A stretch of DNA of 64,000 bases from Ascaris suum (GCA_013433145.1 CM024171.1:9052065-9116064); one strand, 5' to 3'; positions 1 through 12,930 are shown, counted from the first letter of the stretch. Translations and numbers: made by a program. The notes: generated by a model not told the origin, from the sequence alone.

Positions 1-475
1 CGAACAGACTAGCCATTCAGTTGTTAGCACAGCCTCTCTTGACCGTGAAATAAGAATGCGACGATCTTGTCCACTAGATACAGAAGCCCTCATGTGCACG
101 CAAATGCTCCTGTAGAAAAAATACGCAGGTACACTTGTCGAATATGGTTCGCAGTATGTTTTTGTTATCAATTTCGTTGTACTTTAGAAGCCAGCGAAAA
201 AATACTCGTGAAGTAAGCCCGATTGCGATTTCAAGAGGTGGAGTGACAGTAAAATCGACATGCACAGAAAATTCTCTCCCATCGAGCTGGATTCGGGAGC
301 CAGTGATCCAAAGAAGCACAGCAGGAGATGAGATTGACGAGACTAGGTACTTATGGCCAATAACAAGTGGTGGATCATCAAGCTTCGTCCAGAATCTCTG
401 GATACCCCAAAACACGTCGTTGTTATCGAATTCTTTGGGTCCCTCGAGCGATGCACCACCGAAGTGAGTGATAAT
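1..475 (-). CDS. Unrecognised gene, two exons, 3' part cut by window edge
   Basis: I do not recognise this protein. Reading the minus strand, an exon runs 475-183: it starts after the acceptor TATGTTGCAG in phase 0 and ends at the donor AA|GTACAACG in phase 2. The next exon starts at 109 after the acceptor TTTTTTCTACAG and stays open in the matching phase to base 1. The exons encode 97 and 36 residues, for example FWGIQRFWTKLDDPP and SGQDRRILISRSREAV. The second reading frame is only found if the intron is removed, which supports the model. Both protein ends are missing. The plus-strand frame at 135-467 is treated as its shadow. Upstream exons were not securely found; see the 786-960 entry. 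Confidence 0.55.
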
Positions 476-785
476 CTGCAACATATGCAATTTCACCCTA
501 TCTTTATGTAAATCGCTTGCGATATTATTTAAACGAATTGTTCAGCTCATACGACGTACACTGAAATAAGATCACTTATAGCAGTGTTTCTGCGTGCAGC
601 GGAGGCTTGTCTGTTACTGAGGAGCGAAATCCCTACCCCTCCCTATCCCATTTCCATAGTTGGAGAGTAAATGGTAGTGCGATTGAGTGCGACTAAGTAC
701 TACTCAGTACCGTCACTGAAAATAATTCACGCCAAATATCAACATTTTGATATATGCGCAATTGAACTAGCAATAATAACTTCAA

Positions 786-960
786 AGGTATATAAAAATG
801 GTGCTCGAAGCAGCACACAGCTGGATATTCGTGGTAGCATTGACGCACATAATTCCTTTGTGTTTCAGAATCGAATATGCGAACTCGTTGCAAGAATCGG
901 ACTTCGAAATGCCACAGCTATCAATGATCGATAGAATCATTGCTGGAGAGTGCGTATTTT
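786..960. other. Exon-like stretch readable on both strands
   Basis: On the plus strand, 870-953 is flanked by TTTGTGTTTCAG and GGAGA|GTGCGT and reads with coding-like codons (for example SLQESDFEMPQLSMIDRI). On the minus strand the same bases, after CTCTCCAG, read MILSIIDSCGISKSD and NEFAYSILKHKG, open to a stop at 786. The minus reading could be an upstream exon of the gene at 1-475, since a phase 0 donor (TGC|GTCAAT) is possible. I cannot decide between the strands. Splice signals favour plus, while position favours minus. Confidence 0.3.
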
Positions 961-1285
961 TTGTTCGATCGCCGATTTCTTTGCATAAAAAACACTTCTC
1001 GGAAAGGAAAATATGCTTGGAGTATAAGGCAATAGACTGGCTACGAGTAGATGCGCAATCATTATTCGCATTTTCATAGGATCCGACGTTGTATCGATTT
1101 CCTGAGAATATGTGATCGTCTTACGTTTAGAAACGGTTGCTTGGTGAATTCCTTAGTCATGTTATTGAGCTAGACTTCACAAGTGCGCCTATAGTAATAA
1201 TCCACTGGTTTTCCTTATGCTAAATGGTTTTATAATATATTTATGTACGCACACTGATTAGAATAAGTGGATGAGAATTCCGGGA

Positions 1286-1310
1286 GAGCTGGCACAATAC
1301 GCGCTTCTGC
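1286..1310 (+). repeat. Copy of dispersed CTGGCACAATATGCGC repeat
   Basis: Contains GAGCTGGCACAATACGCGCTTCTGC with one or two differences from copies at 10881, 24085, 55381 and 56417. The flanking open frame (1267-1548) is judged non-coding. The rest of 476-1975, apart from the 786-960 stretch, shows nothing I can support. Confidence 0.5.
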
Positions 1311-1975
1311 CTGCGAGCATCCAGCCAGCCAACTTCGTATGCAGCCAGCCAATGACATGAATGCGAAACAGTATCTTCATATTTGGGGTGGCCCAAGAGC
1401 TAGCAAGAACATTCGACAAAGGATTCGTTCTTTCTGCAGTCAGAAAAGTGGAAAACGAGAAGCAACTCGGCTACAGTACATGCATGCATTTTTCTATGCA
1501 CGAATGTGTGTAATTTCTTTCAAATTTATGGGACAGCTTAAATTATGATGCAAGAGACCTATGGTAAGAAACGTATGTTGTATGTATCCACCAAATTTCA
1601 CCACTATATACCCACCATAATTTCGTGGTTCTGTCTTTAGTGTTCTCGATTTCAACTACTGGGCATACATGCACTTGCACACGATGCTACTATAACGCGT
1701 TTCTGCAGATCTACATTGATCTAAGTTGAAGAGGGATTAAAAGTCCAAAAATTCTCAGAAATGTTGTCAGAGCAGTAGGATGCGTAATTTTAACCGCATT
1801 TAATTGAGCATTCAATCGAAATCCAAAATGCTGGCGATTCCTTTTGTTAGAGGTTCAAACGGTGAAAACAAAACGTCTTTGCGATTTTTCAAATCGACAG
1901 CCTTTATTAGCGTTCATAATTTCTGACACATTCTTTTTGAGGACACTTTAAACAAAACATTGAAGTGCATGCATT

Positions 1976-3256
1976 TCAGTGGCGTGGCACGCTTTGGAGA
2001 TGTTGGACCCACTTTAGCGAATCCACAAGTTCGACCTGCCGAAATAGCACCTCGCTGTGATGTTCAACGACCACCCGATCAAAGTTTAATGATTAACAGG
2101 GAAAGGCAGATCAAAGAGTCCCAGCCATCTCCTGTCTCAGTCAGGCTCGCCCACATTCTGTCGAAGAGGTCCTTAACTTCGACTGATTCTGTGAGTGAGT
2201 CGCCATCGCTGCTTAATGATGACTCGGCTCCACAAATGGACGGTTCAGAATCCCACAGTACGTCTTCTGCTTCTACGTCCTCTACAGACGATACTTCTCC
2301 ATCAGAGGCTTCTTCTTCAAGAGTCAAGTCCTGCCGAAAATGTTCGCCCAAAAGAAGATATTGGGAATCATGCAGCGGGGTTTCGATGCGGTCGTCTCGT
2401 TCAGCTTCATCTTCAGAATTGAGTACAACGGATGAGAGCTCTTCGACCGCATCATGAAATTAACTTGAACAAATTATTTGAAAAGATATCAAGACTCAAG
2501 TATAAATTTGGGGCTTATGTGAGGTGCGATTCAATGGATGAATTTTCATTTGAAATGCGGAAGCGATATCCACACTATTCTGAATAACGTCTCCATTCTG
2601 ATCCATATCCAATCGTGACACGCATCCCAAAAAACTCCAAGATGGGTGGCCACTGATATCAACGATGAGAGAATTGTCCCAGAGCGTGTCTCTTGTCGGA
2701 CTATGGAAACGTGCTACCTAACGCAGTATATAGTGTCATCAAATTTGTCACTTCACAGGTAAATTTCTTCGCGAGAATTTTGGATGAGCATCGTTTGCTC
2801 ATTACTTTCTATGCGTTCTGTGGCATTACTGCATTCCCACTTTACTTAAAAGTTTTTGTAACACCCAATTAGAATTATTGTTTGTTCTATTTTCAGCACT
2901 TATCGTTTATTTGTTTTTGTTGACGATTAGATCTAAAATGTGCGAATTACTGAAGCGTCATTTGTAAAAGGAACTCCTTACAAACCAACTTAGAACACTG
3001 TCTTTCGAAGAAGAAATTCCCTTGAAAGTTTTGTGGAACGAAACCGGGACTATCTGTGGGGTTTAAAGCCTCTCTCACCTATAAGCGGAAATATTCGGCG
3101 ATTGATCTCTAAGGCAGCTCGGTTGTGTGAAAGAAAATGTGAATGCATCCATGCCTTGACAAACTCTATAAACCTTTTAATGGACTGTCTTTCTCCTCTC
3201 ATTTCGAAGTTTGCTTTTGTTACGCATTTGTTTGTGCCGAATCCTAAATTTTGCAT
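1976..3256 (-). CDS. Unrecognised acidic multi-exon protein
   Basis: Pieces read on the minus strand. Exon 1 is from about 3256 (ATG) to 3083, ending CTTATAG|GTGAGAG in phase 1, and holds FVKAWMHSHFLSHNRAALEI. Exon 2 starts at 2713 after GCGTTAGGTAG in matching phase and holds WDNSLIVDISGHPSWSF and RLDMDQNGDVIQ. A long acidic exon runs about 2454-2098, with many Glu/Asp residues and motifs such as SVEVKDLFDRMWASLTE. A 43-base intron (2097-2055) then leads to a last exon 2054-1976 ending SVPRH and TGA. Codons start mostly with purines and the phases agree. The join between exon 2 and the acidic exon is unresolved: both are in the same frame but separated by in-frame TGA and TAA, with no clean donor. 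Function is unknown. Confidence 0.45.
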
Positions 3257-3840
3257 TCGTTTATCGATGTTTGAGTTTCTCTTTGCCGAGTAAATGAAGA
3301 TTCACACTTCCCACACATTTCTTATAAATATTTGTTTGTTTGTTCTTTTCCGCAACGCTTTATCCAGCCGCAAAATCTGTTCCTCGTCCTCACTGGTTCA
3401 AAAATGCAGACGTCCGTGAATTGCAATTGGCCATTTTGCCACAATTTATTTGCCTAGTACGCGTGTGTACGGGGAACTAGGTGTGCGTCCCGTGCCACTG
3501 GGAACCGGAAATCCATGAACCAAATGTCCAGGACCAGTTATCCTCTTTTTCGATAAGAGCACCATTCTACATGAATACCGACCGGTATGTTAGCATTCAT
3601 GCCACTAGGTTACAGTATGTTGCAACGTGCAATGCCAAGTAGCAGTACAAATTTTGAAAGAAATACAACATTAAAGACGACTGCTATTCAAAAACTGAGC
3701 GTTGAGATTGGGCGCGGGCGCTGAGTTTAAACCCAAATAAAGCATGGCCATATGCACCCACAGTGATGAATTCGTCGGATCTTTGGGTGGATGACGTTTT
3801 TGTCGTCATACCTGGAACTAGCGATGTATAACGATAAGGC

Positions 3841-3869
3841 ATTATTTATTTATTTGTTTATTTATTTCA
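3841..3869. repeat. TTTA simple repeat
   Basis: Imperfect run of TTTA units with one TTTG unit, visible by eye. Confidence 0.8.
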
Positions 3870-5100
3870 ACGCCGGAAAGTGGAGGAATACATCAAAGCA
3901 TGTGAAGACGAACGACATGAAGGATAGCATAGCTGGCAACTGAAACGAACAAAAAAAGCCTGTACCATTAGGACTGAAACGTTTTGCTTTTCACTGCTGC
4001 TGCTGCCTTATGTTTAATTTTGATGTGCTTGGTTCCTGTTCTACCAGACCCCTGCTCAATTTTTTCATTTTGGTTTTTCCTCTGCTTTTTTTTCATATAT
4101 TCCTGCATGTACTCTCACTTCGCGACGTTAAAACGGATGGAAGAAGCGCTATGCAATCAGCTTAGAAAACGGTGGATGAATTGTTAAATAATGCCTCATG
4201 ATATCTCAAAATACAAGCCCGGAATAGCAGTTTTCTTCGCTCCAGCGCATGGATTTTTACATTGTAAACTTCGAAAGAAAGCGAAAGATTTTGAGGGACA
4301 CTTTCCTTCGCATAGGCGGATATGAGGAGAAGGAAGAGGTTAAATGCTGTGCTACAAGCATACAGGACAGATTTTTCTTCGGTGCATAGCCTAATCTTCG
4401 CTGGTAACAACAACTACCGAGTCGATGAGCGTCTATGAGCATCAGAAGAAAGTTTAGGTCCACGAAGTCCCCAGCATTGCACGAATCGACCCTGTCGTAT
4501 GCGCCGAAAGAGCAACTAAAGCCATTCCATGCGCTTTTGTAAATTTGCTTGACATCTTGGAACTAGAGAGACAAGTTTTGGTAGTTACAGTGTATAACCT
4601 TTGTTAACCTCGTACATCATATTTCAGCTCGATCCAGCATATCGGTGAAGTGCTGTAGGACATTTAAAGGTGGTAAAATGTTTACTACGCAGTTGACACT
4701 ACACGAACGCTATTATGAAGTTGTCGTGGAAAACATGCAAGGTGACTTGAGCGAATAGTCAGAACACAGGAAAACGAGCGAGATTAGCATTTTTTCCACT
4801 TTCGCTGAGTTCTTTTTTGTGTTTTTATAGCGCTATTTTTCTGCATTTCTGTGGAGAAGCTGCTTTTCAAACCTTCGTTAAACTTCCTTATTATCCCTGC
4901 TTCGCATTAACCCCGTCGTGCTTATGGAGACATCTTTATGAAAGAGCAATCACGCCAATCAAGATATGGCCGAGTTACTTAGCGTACCTCACTATTTCTT
5001 ATTGATTTGTAATAAAGGTTAATTGCCTGATAAGATGCAAAGCTGCACATCGTCCCAATTCTTGACTCGTATGAAGATCACTTTTCTTTTTATCTCCTCA

Positions 5101-5119
5101 CCCCCCCCCCCCCCCCCCC
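5101..5119. repeat. Poly-C tract
   Basis: Nineteen consecutive C, preceded by a pyrimidine-rich stretch and followed by TTTCTCTC. It is the longest homopolymer in the window, so its exact length may be unreliable. Confidence 0.85.
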
Positions 5120-6213
5120 TTTCTCTCACTTCTCCTCATCCACCATTATCATTCATCTGCGCTAAGATTACATGTTGGTCGCCCTTAGGCGATAAATAGA
5201 CAGGCCATTTTCGCGCAACGCCGAAGTTAAATGCACAAGTTTGTGAAGGAAATGCGCTGGACTGTGACTCCTCTGATAACCACATAAGCATGGTTATCCG
5301 ATGCAGAGCTCTAGTGCATTTTTAGCAGAGTGGAGCTAACAGGTGAATCTCCTGATGGCAGGAGACAAATCAAAGGCTTTAATAGCGCATTTGGCGAGTG
5401 TTGAAAAAACCTTGACGACTACCGCACACATGATTCGTCAACGAGCAAGAGAGGTCAATTGTCGAAAACGTTTCGGATAAAAGCATCGAAGCATGTGACT
5501 GTGATGTCGAGACAATTCATTACAGTTGAAGAGACACCAGTGTGGTGGTCATAAGGGGATGACAACGATGCGTCTGATTCAGTCTTTCCTTAGTTGGCTA
5601 TTGTTGTGATCCTCCTAGCAGTTCCAAAACTTCACATTTTCTGCGCAGGCACATATAAATAGATAAGACATTTTTTGCTGTCACAAACACTTGCTATGAC
5701 TCCGTAATTCAACATTCTGGACAGATCGAAGTGCAGACTTCAAAATGACCGCTGAGTTATTGAATTCTCTTCCAGTGTCAGGGAAACCTCCAGTACTTTC
5801 TAGCACAACGGAACAAAGCAATCGCTTACCAAAACTAGGTGCCCATCGTTCTCCATTTAATAGTTAATTTCGCTGCTAGGGACTTACTCTTCACTTCCAT
5901 TGAACAGATCCTATATCCTTTAATTTTGGTGGTCTGACCCGCTTTGTCCCTCTTCTCTGTCATTCTCATCAAAAATCCTCACCATCTGCTCTGTGATGGA
6001 AACATTCGGTGCGCCCTCAACTGCTTCCGGGGTTAACTAACATTCGGCCCATGGATCTTGCAGAAATAGCGACTTTGCATATTGCGGGCAACAAATTTGC
6101 ATATGTTTGGTTGCAGTATTTATATATGCTTGCACTAATAAAACATAAGTAACAAGCATGGGTCATTCCGTTCGCAGAGGATCGAATATACAAGATTTTT
6201 TATCATCAATCCC

Positions 6214-6501
6214 AATGCCGTTCAACAGCAACCAGTGGAACAACAATAACAACAGCAACTGGAGCAACAACCCCAGCAACCTCAACAACAACTGAACAGC
6301 CTGAATAACCTCAACAACGATCTCTGCAACCTAAACAACTCACCAACAACCTCAAGAACTTGAATAAAATCTAAACGCTCTGAGCAATATTAATAACAAT
6401 TGAAATAACAATAATTGGAACAACAATGTAAGCAGCTGCAGCAACAACAACGCGAGCTGGAGCAACAGCGACTCCAACCGGAGCAGCAATGTGAATCCGA
6501 A
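6214..6501 (+). repeat. CAA/CAG-rich tract, probably decayed Gln-rich coding
   Basis: Plus-strand CAACAG/CAACAA/CTGGAG units read as Gln-rich peptide in shifting frames, broken by TAA and TGA. The last part (6417-6501) is open and reads like a Gln/Glu-rich coiled coil (KQLQQQQRELEQQRL) before a TAG. The minus-strand Leu-rich frame at 6352-6600 is its shadow. It is either an old polyglutamine exon or a trinucleotide repeat that never coded. Confidence 0.5.
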
Positions 6502-6675
6502 TAGAGTGAGTTTTGTTTTGAAATTTCGAGGAATCACTTTATGGCGTGTTTTCCGTTCGTAGAGAAAAGACGTTTGCATCGGACACTCTGGCGTTTTCAA
6601 ATTTCGTTGATTTTTGAGTATTGAATGTGGTTCACTAAGGAACGGTGTGTTCTCCTTTGCTACACGGTGGATAGA

Positions 6676-7074
6676 CGTCAGATCGTGAAGACGGGACGCT
6701 GGGTGTCTGTGAGGGTGATATCGGGCAGCTGTTGCGCACAGTGGTGGACGCTCATAAAGATTTGAGGACTTATCCCATCAATTCGCTAAGCTTTGCAATG
6801 CTCTGCGACTCACAAACAATGCCAGCACTTTTGTTAGTCTGAATTTTCCCCAGAGTTTACACCGATGTTATTCAAAAGGTTGACCTATGAGGCAACAGAT
6901 CCAGCAATGAGCATTGATCAAGTAAACAGATCCTGTCGTGTGGATATCGTAGGAGTGACAATGGCAGATATTCGAAACCATGTTGTGGTAATCACTGATT
7001 TCAGAACTGAGGGGCGAGAAGCAGCCTTTGACACATCAATCGTGATGAAACCGTTGAATGGTTTCGCACTATGA
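6676..7074 (+). pseudogene. Coding-like fragments of unknown origin
   Basis: Two adjacent plus-strand stretches have codon use typical of genes: about 6676-6840 (includes GDIGQLLRTVVDAHKDL, stop TGA) and 6865-7074 (starts MLFKRLTYEATDP, ends TGA). Between them is an acceptor-like TTTTCCCCAG at 6850, but no donor joins the two in phase. With the Gln-rich tract just upstream this may be a decayed gene or an incompletely solved real one. The family is not recognised. Confidence 0.25.
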
Positions 7075-8800
7075 TGGTGATAAATTGTTGACAGAAGTCC
7101 GCCATTTTGCATCTCATAAACTCATTTCACGCCGTATCAATATGGCAGAGGGTCTGCAGTTTTATAGAATATAGAGAGACAAACGGGCCATCATGATAGC
7201 AATGCTGCTTTTAAGCTTTCAATAGTCCATGCGTTACTGAAGCAGCATTCAGTGGGTGCAGATGATTCGTGTCTATCAAAGCAGTTGTTGTATCATGCGT
7301 GTAACACGCCCGGTTTAAATGAATATCGAGTAATGGTTACAATATTTGACAAAAACGGTTGCTTCTACTGATGTCCTTCACTAACTGAGATATAGTGGGA
7401 AATTTGGCTAATGAGAAAAGCGGCTGAAATGTGCTGAAATTAGTGCAGTGTTCAGTTTATTCGTCACTGAGGTAACAAAGATATTAACGCTATCGAAACG
7501 GATATGCGAATACGAAATTGGCGACAACATAGTCAATGGAAAAGAAGGCAACACCGTGCGTAAACTTCAATGACTTCAAACAGTTAAGTAAGGCAATCGT
7601 TAATTAGGAAAACCCCGCAATTCGAAATAAACGACAGGGGATTAAAATGAAACATTAAGGGACGTATGCAACTCATAAATTATAATGTGTAGATTACAGT
7701 AGGTGAATGAAGACTTAGTAATGGGAAAGGCAATCTTTTTCCCACTTTACACGCTATAGAACTAATGGGACCAAAGCAATAAAGGGTAGGGGAGGTGAAA
7801 GTATCCGCTGCAGGTCAAGCGATGCCGTAGCTCACAAGAAGGTAGGACGCTAAAGGCTCGATGGGTTATGGCAGCGTACCATTTTGAGGTAAATCTGTTC
7901 TTAGTGTTCTGTCGGATTGAAGTTGATTTAAAACTATCGAATCAAGGAAAACGATGAAGGCAGCGCTCTTAAGCTCACGATTTTATCCTGAAACGTACGA
8001 AGCTGATATTTGCATAAACGCCACTAAAAAACATCACAGACTACCACTCGAGAATGACCTTCAAAATATTTGACGTTTTTACTGATTTTATTATAGTTGC
8101 ATCGAAGTTTCGCTCCTAAAAATCGCACTTGGTGTCCCTAAAGACTCACTGATGACGGCTAGATATAAGATTGTTAAAAAGTAGTAATAATAAGCGATCG
8201 TAATAGAGAATAGCAGGATATTTCTAATGAGTGGAATGGTGAGTGAAGAGATAATAATAAATGATAATAACAGTAGTACTAAATGAGTGATACCACTTGT
8301 TCAAATGAAATAATAGTCGTAGCAATAATTGCTTCTGAAACTGTTAAATTGTTGTTAGCGCCTAGCTGCATTTAAGTAAACACTATTATTATTAACAGTG
8401 AGTATTGCATTTAACAGTAAATGTGTAAACAGCACCGCAGCTGTGAAAACAAGCAGTATTACCAAATGACACCAAATCCATGAGCGTGTATTACCCATCA
8501 TGATGTTAAGTGGACTAAACCCGGCGATGGTGAAAGTTGTACTTTCTTGATAGCAGCAAGTTATATGTTTGGTAGTAAATGGTATTTCATTAGAGTAGCA
8601 AGAGTAACGGAAGTAACAGTGCACAGCAAAGTTGGGAAAAAACTTCAAAAAGGCATATTTTGGTTGTGAAGCTTTCTTACAAATATATGAGAACTTCCGT
8701 GAAGTCCCCAAACAGTTGCCTGGAGAGTTTTCCGCGCCACAGCCGAAATACACAGCAATCAGGACTGCGCTCACATTTGTTTTAAGAGAAAGGTATTGAT
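7075..8800. other. Gene-poor stretch
   Basis: No supported gene. An AT-rich segment with many TAATAA units lies at about 8180-8400. A 162-codon minus frame (8355-8843) overlaps the first exon of the next gene and is treated as doubtful. Confidence 0.4.
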
Positions 8801-11800
8801 ATGGATGCGTCTCGCAGCAGGAAAGCGCGCTCCAGTGAATCACAAGAAGGAAAACCGCAGATTTTAGACTGTAAATGTTTATTCAGCTTCCTGCATGAAC
8901 AAGAAAGTCTTTTTGAATACCATATCGGAAAGTCCATTCATTTTTTATATCATAGAATAAGATCGAATTCATTTCTGCAACGCTTTAAATCGCTTTGGCC
9001 AGTGATCGTCGTATTATGATAACTGTGATGTCTTCAAACAAAGTTTTGAGAATTTTCCTATAACATGAAAAATCCCCCTATCCATAATCGGGGCATTGGG
9101 TGAAGGGCATCTAATGAAAAAGCAATGTTGTGCTGATTCGAAATCTGATTTCGTTCATCCCTCAGAGCAATGTGATTCTTTCATAAAATCGTGTAACGAG
9201 CCAAACGCTCCATAATTTCTTACCGGAAAGATCGTGATTTCTAATCGGCTGCTATACCTATGTTCTCCTACTGCCTTGAATTCTATACTCGAAATCTGCA
9301 AAAAATAGAGCCCTTTAGCTGAAACCGCATTATGCGGACAGTATTTAACGAACTCTGCTTTCATAAATTACTCTCTCACAGTCAAAGTAGAATGAGACAA
9401 CTTTGAGTGGCAATTAATGCTGTGCGTTCTTCTTAAACTTACCCACAGAATCACCTATTTTGCAGTGGGGGATGCCTACGGTGTTTTACTAACCGGATTT
9501 AGAGAGAAGCACTTCTCAACGAAGTCAGACTGGTGTGTGTGTCACATACGGTTTCTTTTCAAAGATTCAAATGTATTTTCTTCAGTGATTTCGGCAAATA
9601 TTTCAGTTGTTGCTGTTTTTTAATCCCTGAGCGAGACACACCTTTTCTTTCCTTCAGAGCTTATATCGTTAAGTTGTCATCACAGTTTTCTGTGATACGT
9701 TTCTAATGTGTGTTATGGCTAAGCCACATATTTGCATACGTAATTGTGCGTATATGTGTTCCCGTCAAGCAGTTTCTGCTGCGAAGTAATTGAAGCGAAA
9801 GACTCAAAACTTGATTAGTATAACCTTCAGTATGTAATGCCCTTGAGATCAACATCGAAAAGACGATTGGTTTAGTCAAATGGGAGTATTATTGCGTGTA
9901 TTTTATCATGTTTTCCCCATTTATAGAGTTCGGTGACCTGACGGAAGTTAGTTACAAAAAGCACTTGCCTACAAGATCCAATGGTGCACTCTTCCTCTAT
10001 TTGATTTTTTTTTCAGAGTAGTGTTTGGCAGATCTAGTAACTTCACTCTCCAACTGTTTCATTTAATCCTACGTGGTCCTTAATGATTGGGCTGTACCGT
10101 ACAAATTTTACTTTTGTAGAGGGAAGAGGCAGGGCAGGAAGGCAGAGGGAGGCATGGAGAGAAGGATTTTACTTTTGAAGGCTTCATAGAAACGGGTGCC
10201 ATTCAAGTTGGTCGTAGCAAGGATAAATGAACGGTGTAGATGAAACTTGAATGTGTGCCAGAATGGAGAGGGTTGCGACCAGACAGTACAACGATCACCT
10301 GAAAAAATTCACCGAGGAAAGTGTCAGCATTTCTGAGTATCCCATAAGTGTGCTCTAGCAAATTCCACAGCAGAGATATTCCGGATAGGAAGATCACTTT
10401 AGCACCTATGCCATCTATCCCATTTGCAGTGCACAGCCGCATTAGCTCTTTTTAGGCCATTAGCAAGACATATCGCTTTTTTGAGTGATTACCTCGCGTA
10501 GACTCTTCCCTCACTTAACCCTCCTCACTTAACCCTTAATCAGGCTTAAATTTCATTTCTCTACTCCAGATCAGCCAAAAAATTTCATAAGTTAAGAAAA
10601 TTAAATGAAAATACAAAATTTGGGAAAATTCTCAAAGTGAACTTTGATAACAGATCGGAATTTTCGGCGGCGGACATTAGTCGAGTATGTCTTTTGCATT
10701 ATTAACAGTAACTGTTATAACTTCTCTTGAAACATTTATTCGCGTCCTTTTTTCCCTTCCTTCCTCAGAAAAGCGCAGCAAAGTGCCGAAAGACACTCAC
10801 ACAACATGCGCTTTATAATCCTTGCAATTGGACTGATCAATTATAGGAATACTTTAGGAATCGCACAGGGTATCAGGGAGACTGGCACGATATGCGCTTT
10901 TACTTTCCTGTACGTTGGCCTATTCTGTTGTGTCATCATGGGAAAAAGCGACTAAGCAATGTTTCCTTTTCACTTTGCAAGTGACCGATATTCGCTGGTC
11001 GAAACTGCATCTGCTCCCTCTTTGAACTTCTTAAATTTGCAACGTTTTGCTAGGTGAATATGCTGCGGGAATTCTTCCCGTATAATTAATTTCTTTATGT
11101 ACTTTTAATTTGTTTCTTTCACACCTTCATTTTTTTCGTTAAATAAATAATGTAATTATACTCTGTTCATAAATTTGTGGAGAGCGTTTGCCGCGATTTG
11201 CGGAGATCTCATAAAAATATATTCTGAGTAATATTCACTAAATATTTAGAAAAGAATTTCATTCCTTATCAGATCAGTTGGAGTACTTGCCGCATGCGTT
11301 ACATGGCCTTTGATGAAACCCGATTCGTTATATGAACTTAACTTTATTGTATATTCGACGGAGTTGAGAGTGTTTTAGTGCAATGCAGTAGGTAAGATTG
11401 TTTGCGTCGCCATTTTTAACCTTTCTTACGGTAACGTTTTTATTCGAAGCCGAAAACCATTTCGAGTAATGGATCATTCTTGAAAAGGAACAGGATATGT
11501 CGCTATGCTGATATTCCTTTTGAAGAGAACACCAAGAAATGAGCGGAAGTGATTGGTTGTGAATAAAAAAGGCAGATCTGACCATATTCCTTGAAGTTTA
11601 CAGATTCAGATCATATTAAAATTTAGATTCAAGTTTATGATAATAAATATTTCTTCATCATCAGCCGCAATATCTCATATATCAGGAATCACATTATTGA
11701 TAGTGCATCCGTGAGGTGATGGATGGCGAGCCTTTCAAGAAATATATGCACTTGAAAACCTGCGAAACTGCAGCAGCTCACACTCAACGTTGAAGAGTGT

Positions 11801-12930
11801 GAAGTGAAACATCCATCATAGTACGAAAACTTAATCAAAATTTTAGGGTTTTCTGTAAAATTTTAGGACTAAGTGTTTTAAAAAATTGAAGAAATCACTG
11901 TGCACAATTTCGAACCCGATACATATTGTGCCATTTTCTTGCATTTGCCTCAGGTTGTTCAATTCATAGCTACAAATTTATGGCATTTTGTTTTTCAAGT
12001 AGGACTTCTTTTCTGGAATAAAACTATGAATTCTTTTGAGATTAGTGTGTTCGTCTGTGTTGTTTCTTTGTTGCGACAGGCGTGAATGTGCTTTTGTGCG
12101 CCTTATACGACCAAACACAATGACACAGGAAATGGCAAATTCGAATTCGCAAATCATCGAATGCAATTGTCGATTAAATCGTTACTAAAGAACACGCATT
12201 CTTTTGTTGAGGTCAGATTGAAAAAAGGAGATATTAATTCTCGAATCTCCTCTGCTCTGTGTTAGTACCGCATGTTGTTTTTTCTGTACTATGCTGATTT
12301 CAAGTATAAACATTAAACTTCTTGCGCAAAAGGTTCTTCAGCTAACTGCTACTGCGCGTTATTTCTTGCTGACTGGAGCAGTCTCATTTAGTTTTTTTAC
12401 GTTTAGTTTTTTTTAAATGTTGATACAATAGTGAGGAGATGAGTAAACATGGTCGTATTTTTGGCAACTATGGATCATCCGGATAACACTATTGATGGTC
12501 TCTTGCAGTAGTTTCAGGTCATTACTGGCTGTAGTTGCATATGTTCCAATGAAGGTTCTTACTCTCATTATAATTAGCGTATTCAGTGAGGAAGAAAACA
12601 CTATGAAGTTGATGAGTAGTTCGATGCTGACCAAGTTGGATTTGGAAGTCACTCAAGGATTCACTAAATTGCTCGACGCTGTTTCTTCTTATTTCTTTCG
12701 TCTTATCGGTGAAATAAATATATATGATACATGTTATCACTGCAGAGTACCTCATTCTTCACCTAACAACGATTTACGGCAAGTTAAATAGGCGTTGACT
12801 AACAGCTACTTATAAAAGGCCATCAAAGATCCAAACTCTAGAGGAAGGTGACCAACTCACAGACCTCTTAGCTGCCATTGGCACTCCTTTGGGTCGTTCC
12901 CCATCCCCACCAATGATATCGTACCAATGA
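8801..12930 (+). CDS. Unrecognised four-exon protein, 127 residues
   Basis: The model joins four exons whose phases agree throughout. Exon 1, 8801-8870, starts MDASRSRKARSSESQ and ends GACT|GTAAATG. Exon 2, 9466-9532, follows CACCTATTTTGCAG, holds DAYGVLLTGFREKHFSTKSD and ends GACTG|GTGTGTG. Exon 3, 12587-12708, follows GCGTATTCAG, holds LTKLDLEVTQGFTKLLDAVS and ends ATCG|GTGAAAT. Exon 4, 12806-12930, follows TTGACTAACAG, holds EEGDQLTDLLAAIGTPL, ends MISYQ and stops TGA. The total is 384 bases including the stop. The middle is predicted helical, the N-terminus basic and Ser-rich. The 3 kb second intron may hide another exon. No family is recognised, and no membrane segment or signal peptide is seen. 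Confidence 0.45.
10881..10901 (+). repeat. Copy of dispersed CTGGCACAATATGCGC repeat
   Basis: Reads ACTGGCACGATATGCGCTTTT, one base from the consensus seen at 56417. A partial second match (ACACAACATGCGCTTTA) lies 80 bases upstream at 10799. Both are inside the long intron of the 8801-12930 gene. Confidence 0.5.

Larger units (their letters stand above)
3300..6180. other. Gene-poor stretch
   Basis: No coding exon could be supported. The stretch contains a TTTA-rich tract at about 3841-3869, a poly-C tract at 5101-5119 and a partial match to the dispersed repeat at 4529-4540. The open frames at 3984, 4162, 4257 and 4817 lack coding-like codons or splice signals. Confidence 0.5.

Noticed and set aside
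1267..1548. 93-codon plus frame
   Set aside because: Most of it is the dispersed repeat and a CCAGCCAGCCAA tract; no splice or codon support.
1960..2457. 165-codon Ser-rich plus-strand frame
   Set aside because: It has a TTTCAG acceptor, but the opposite frame has better codon use and continues in phase through a 43-base intron to a further exon; kept only as a finding.
8355..8843. 162-codon minus frame with a C-terminal hydrophobic run
   Set aside because: It overlaps the first exon of the phase-supported plus gene (8801-8870), and much of it is AT-rich TAATAA sequence.
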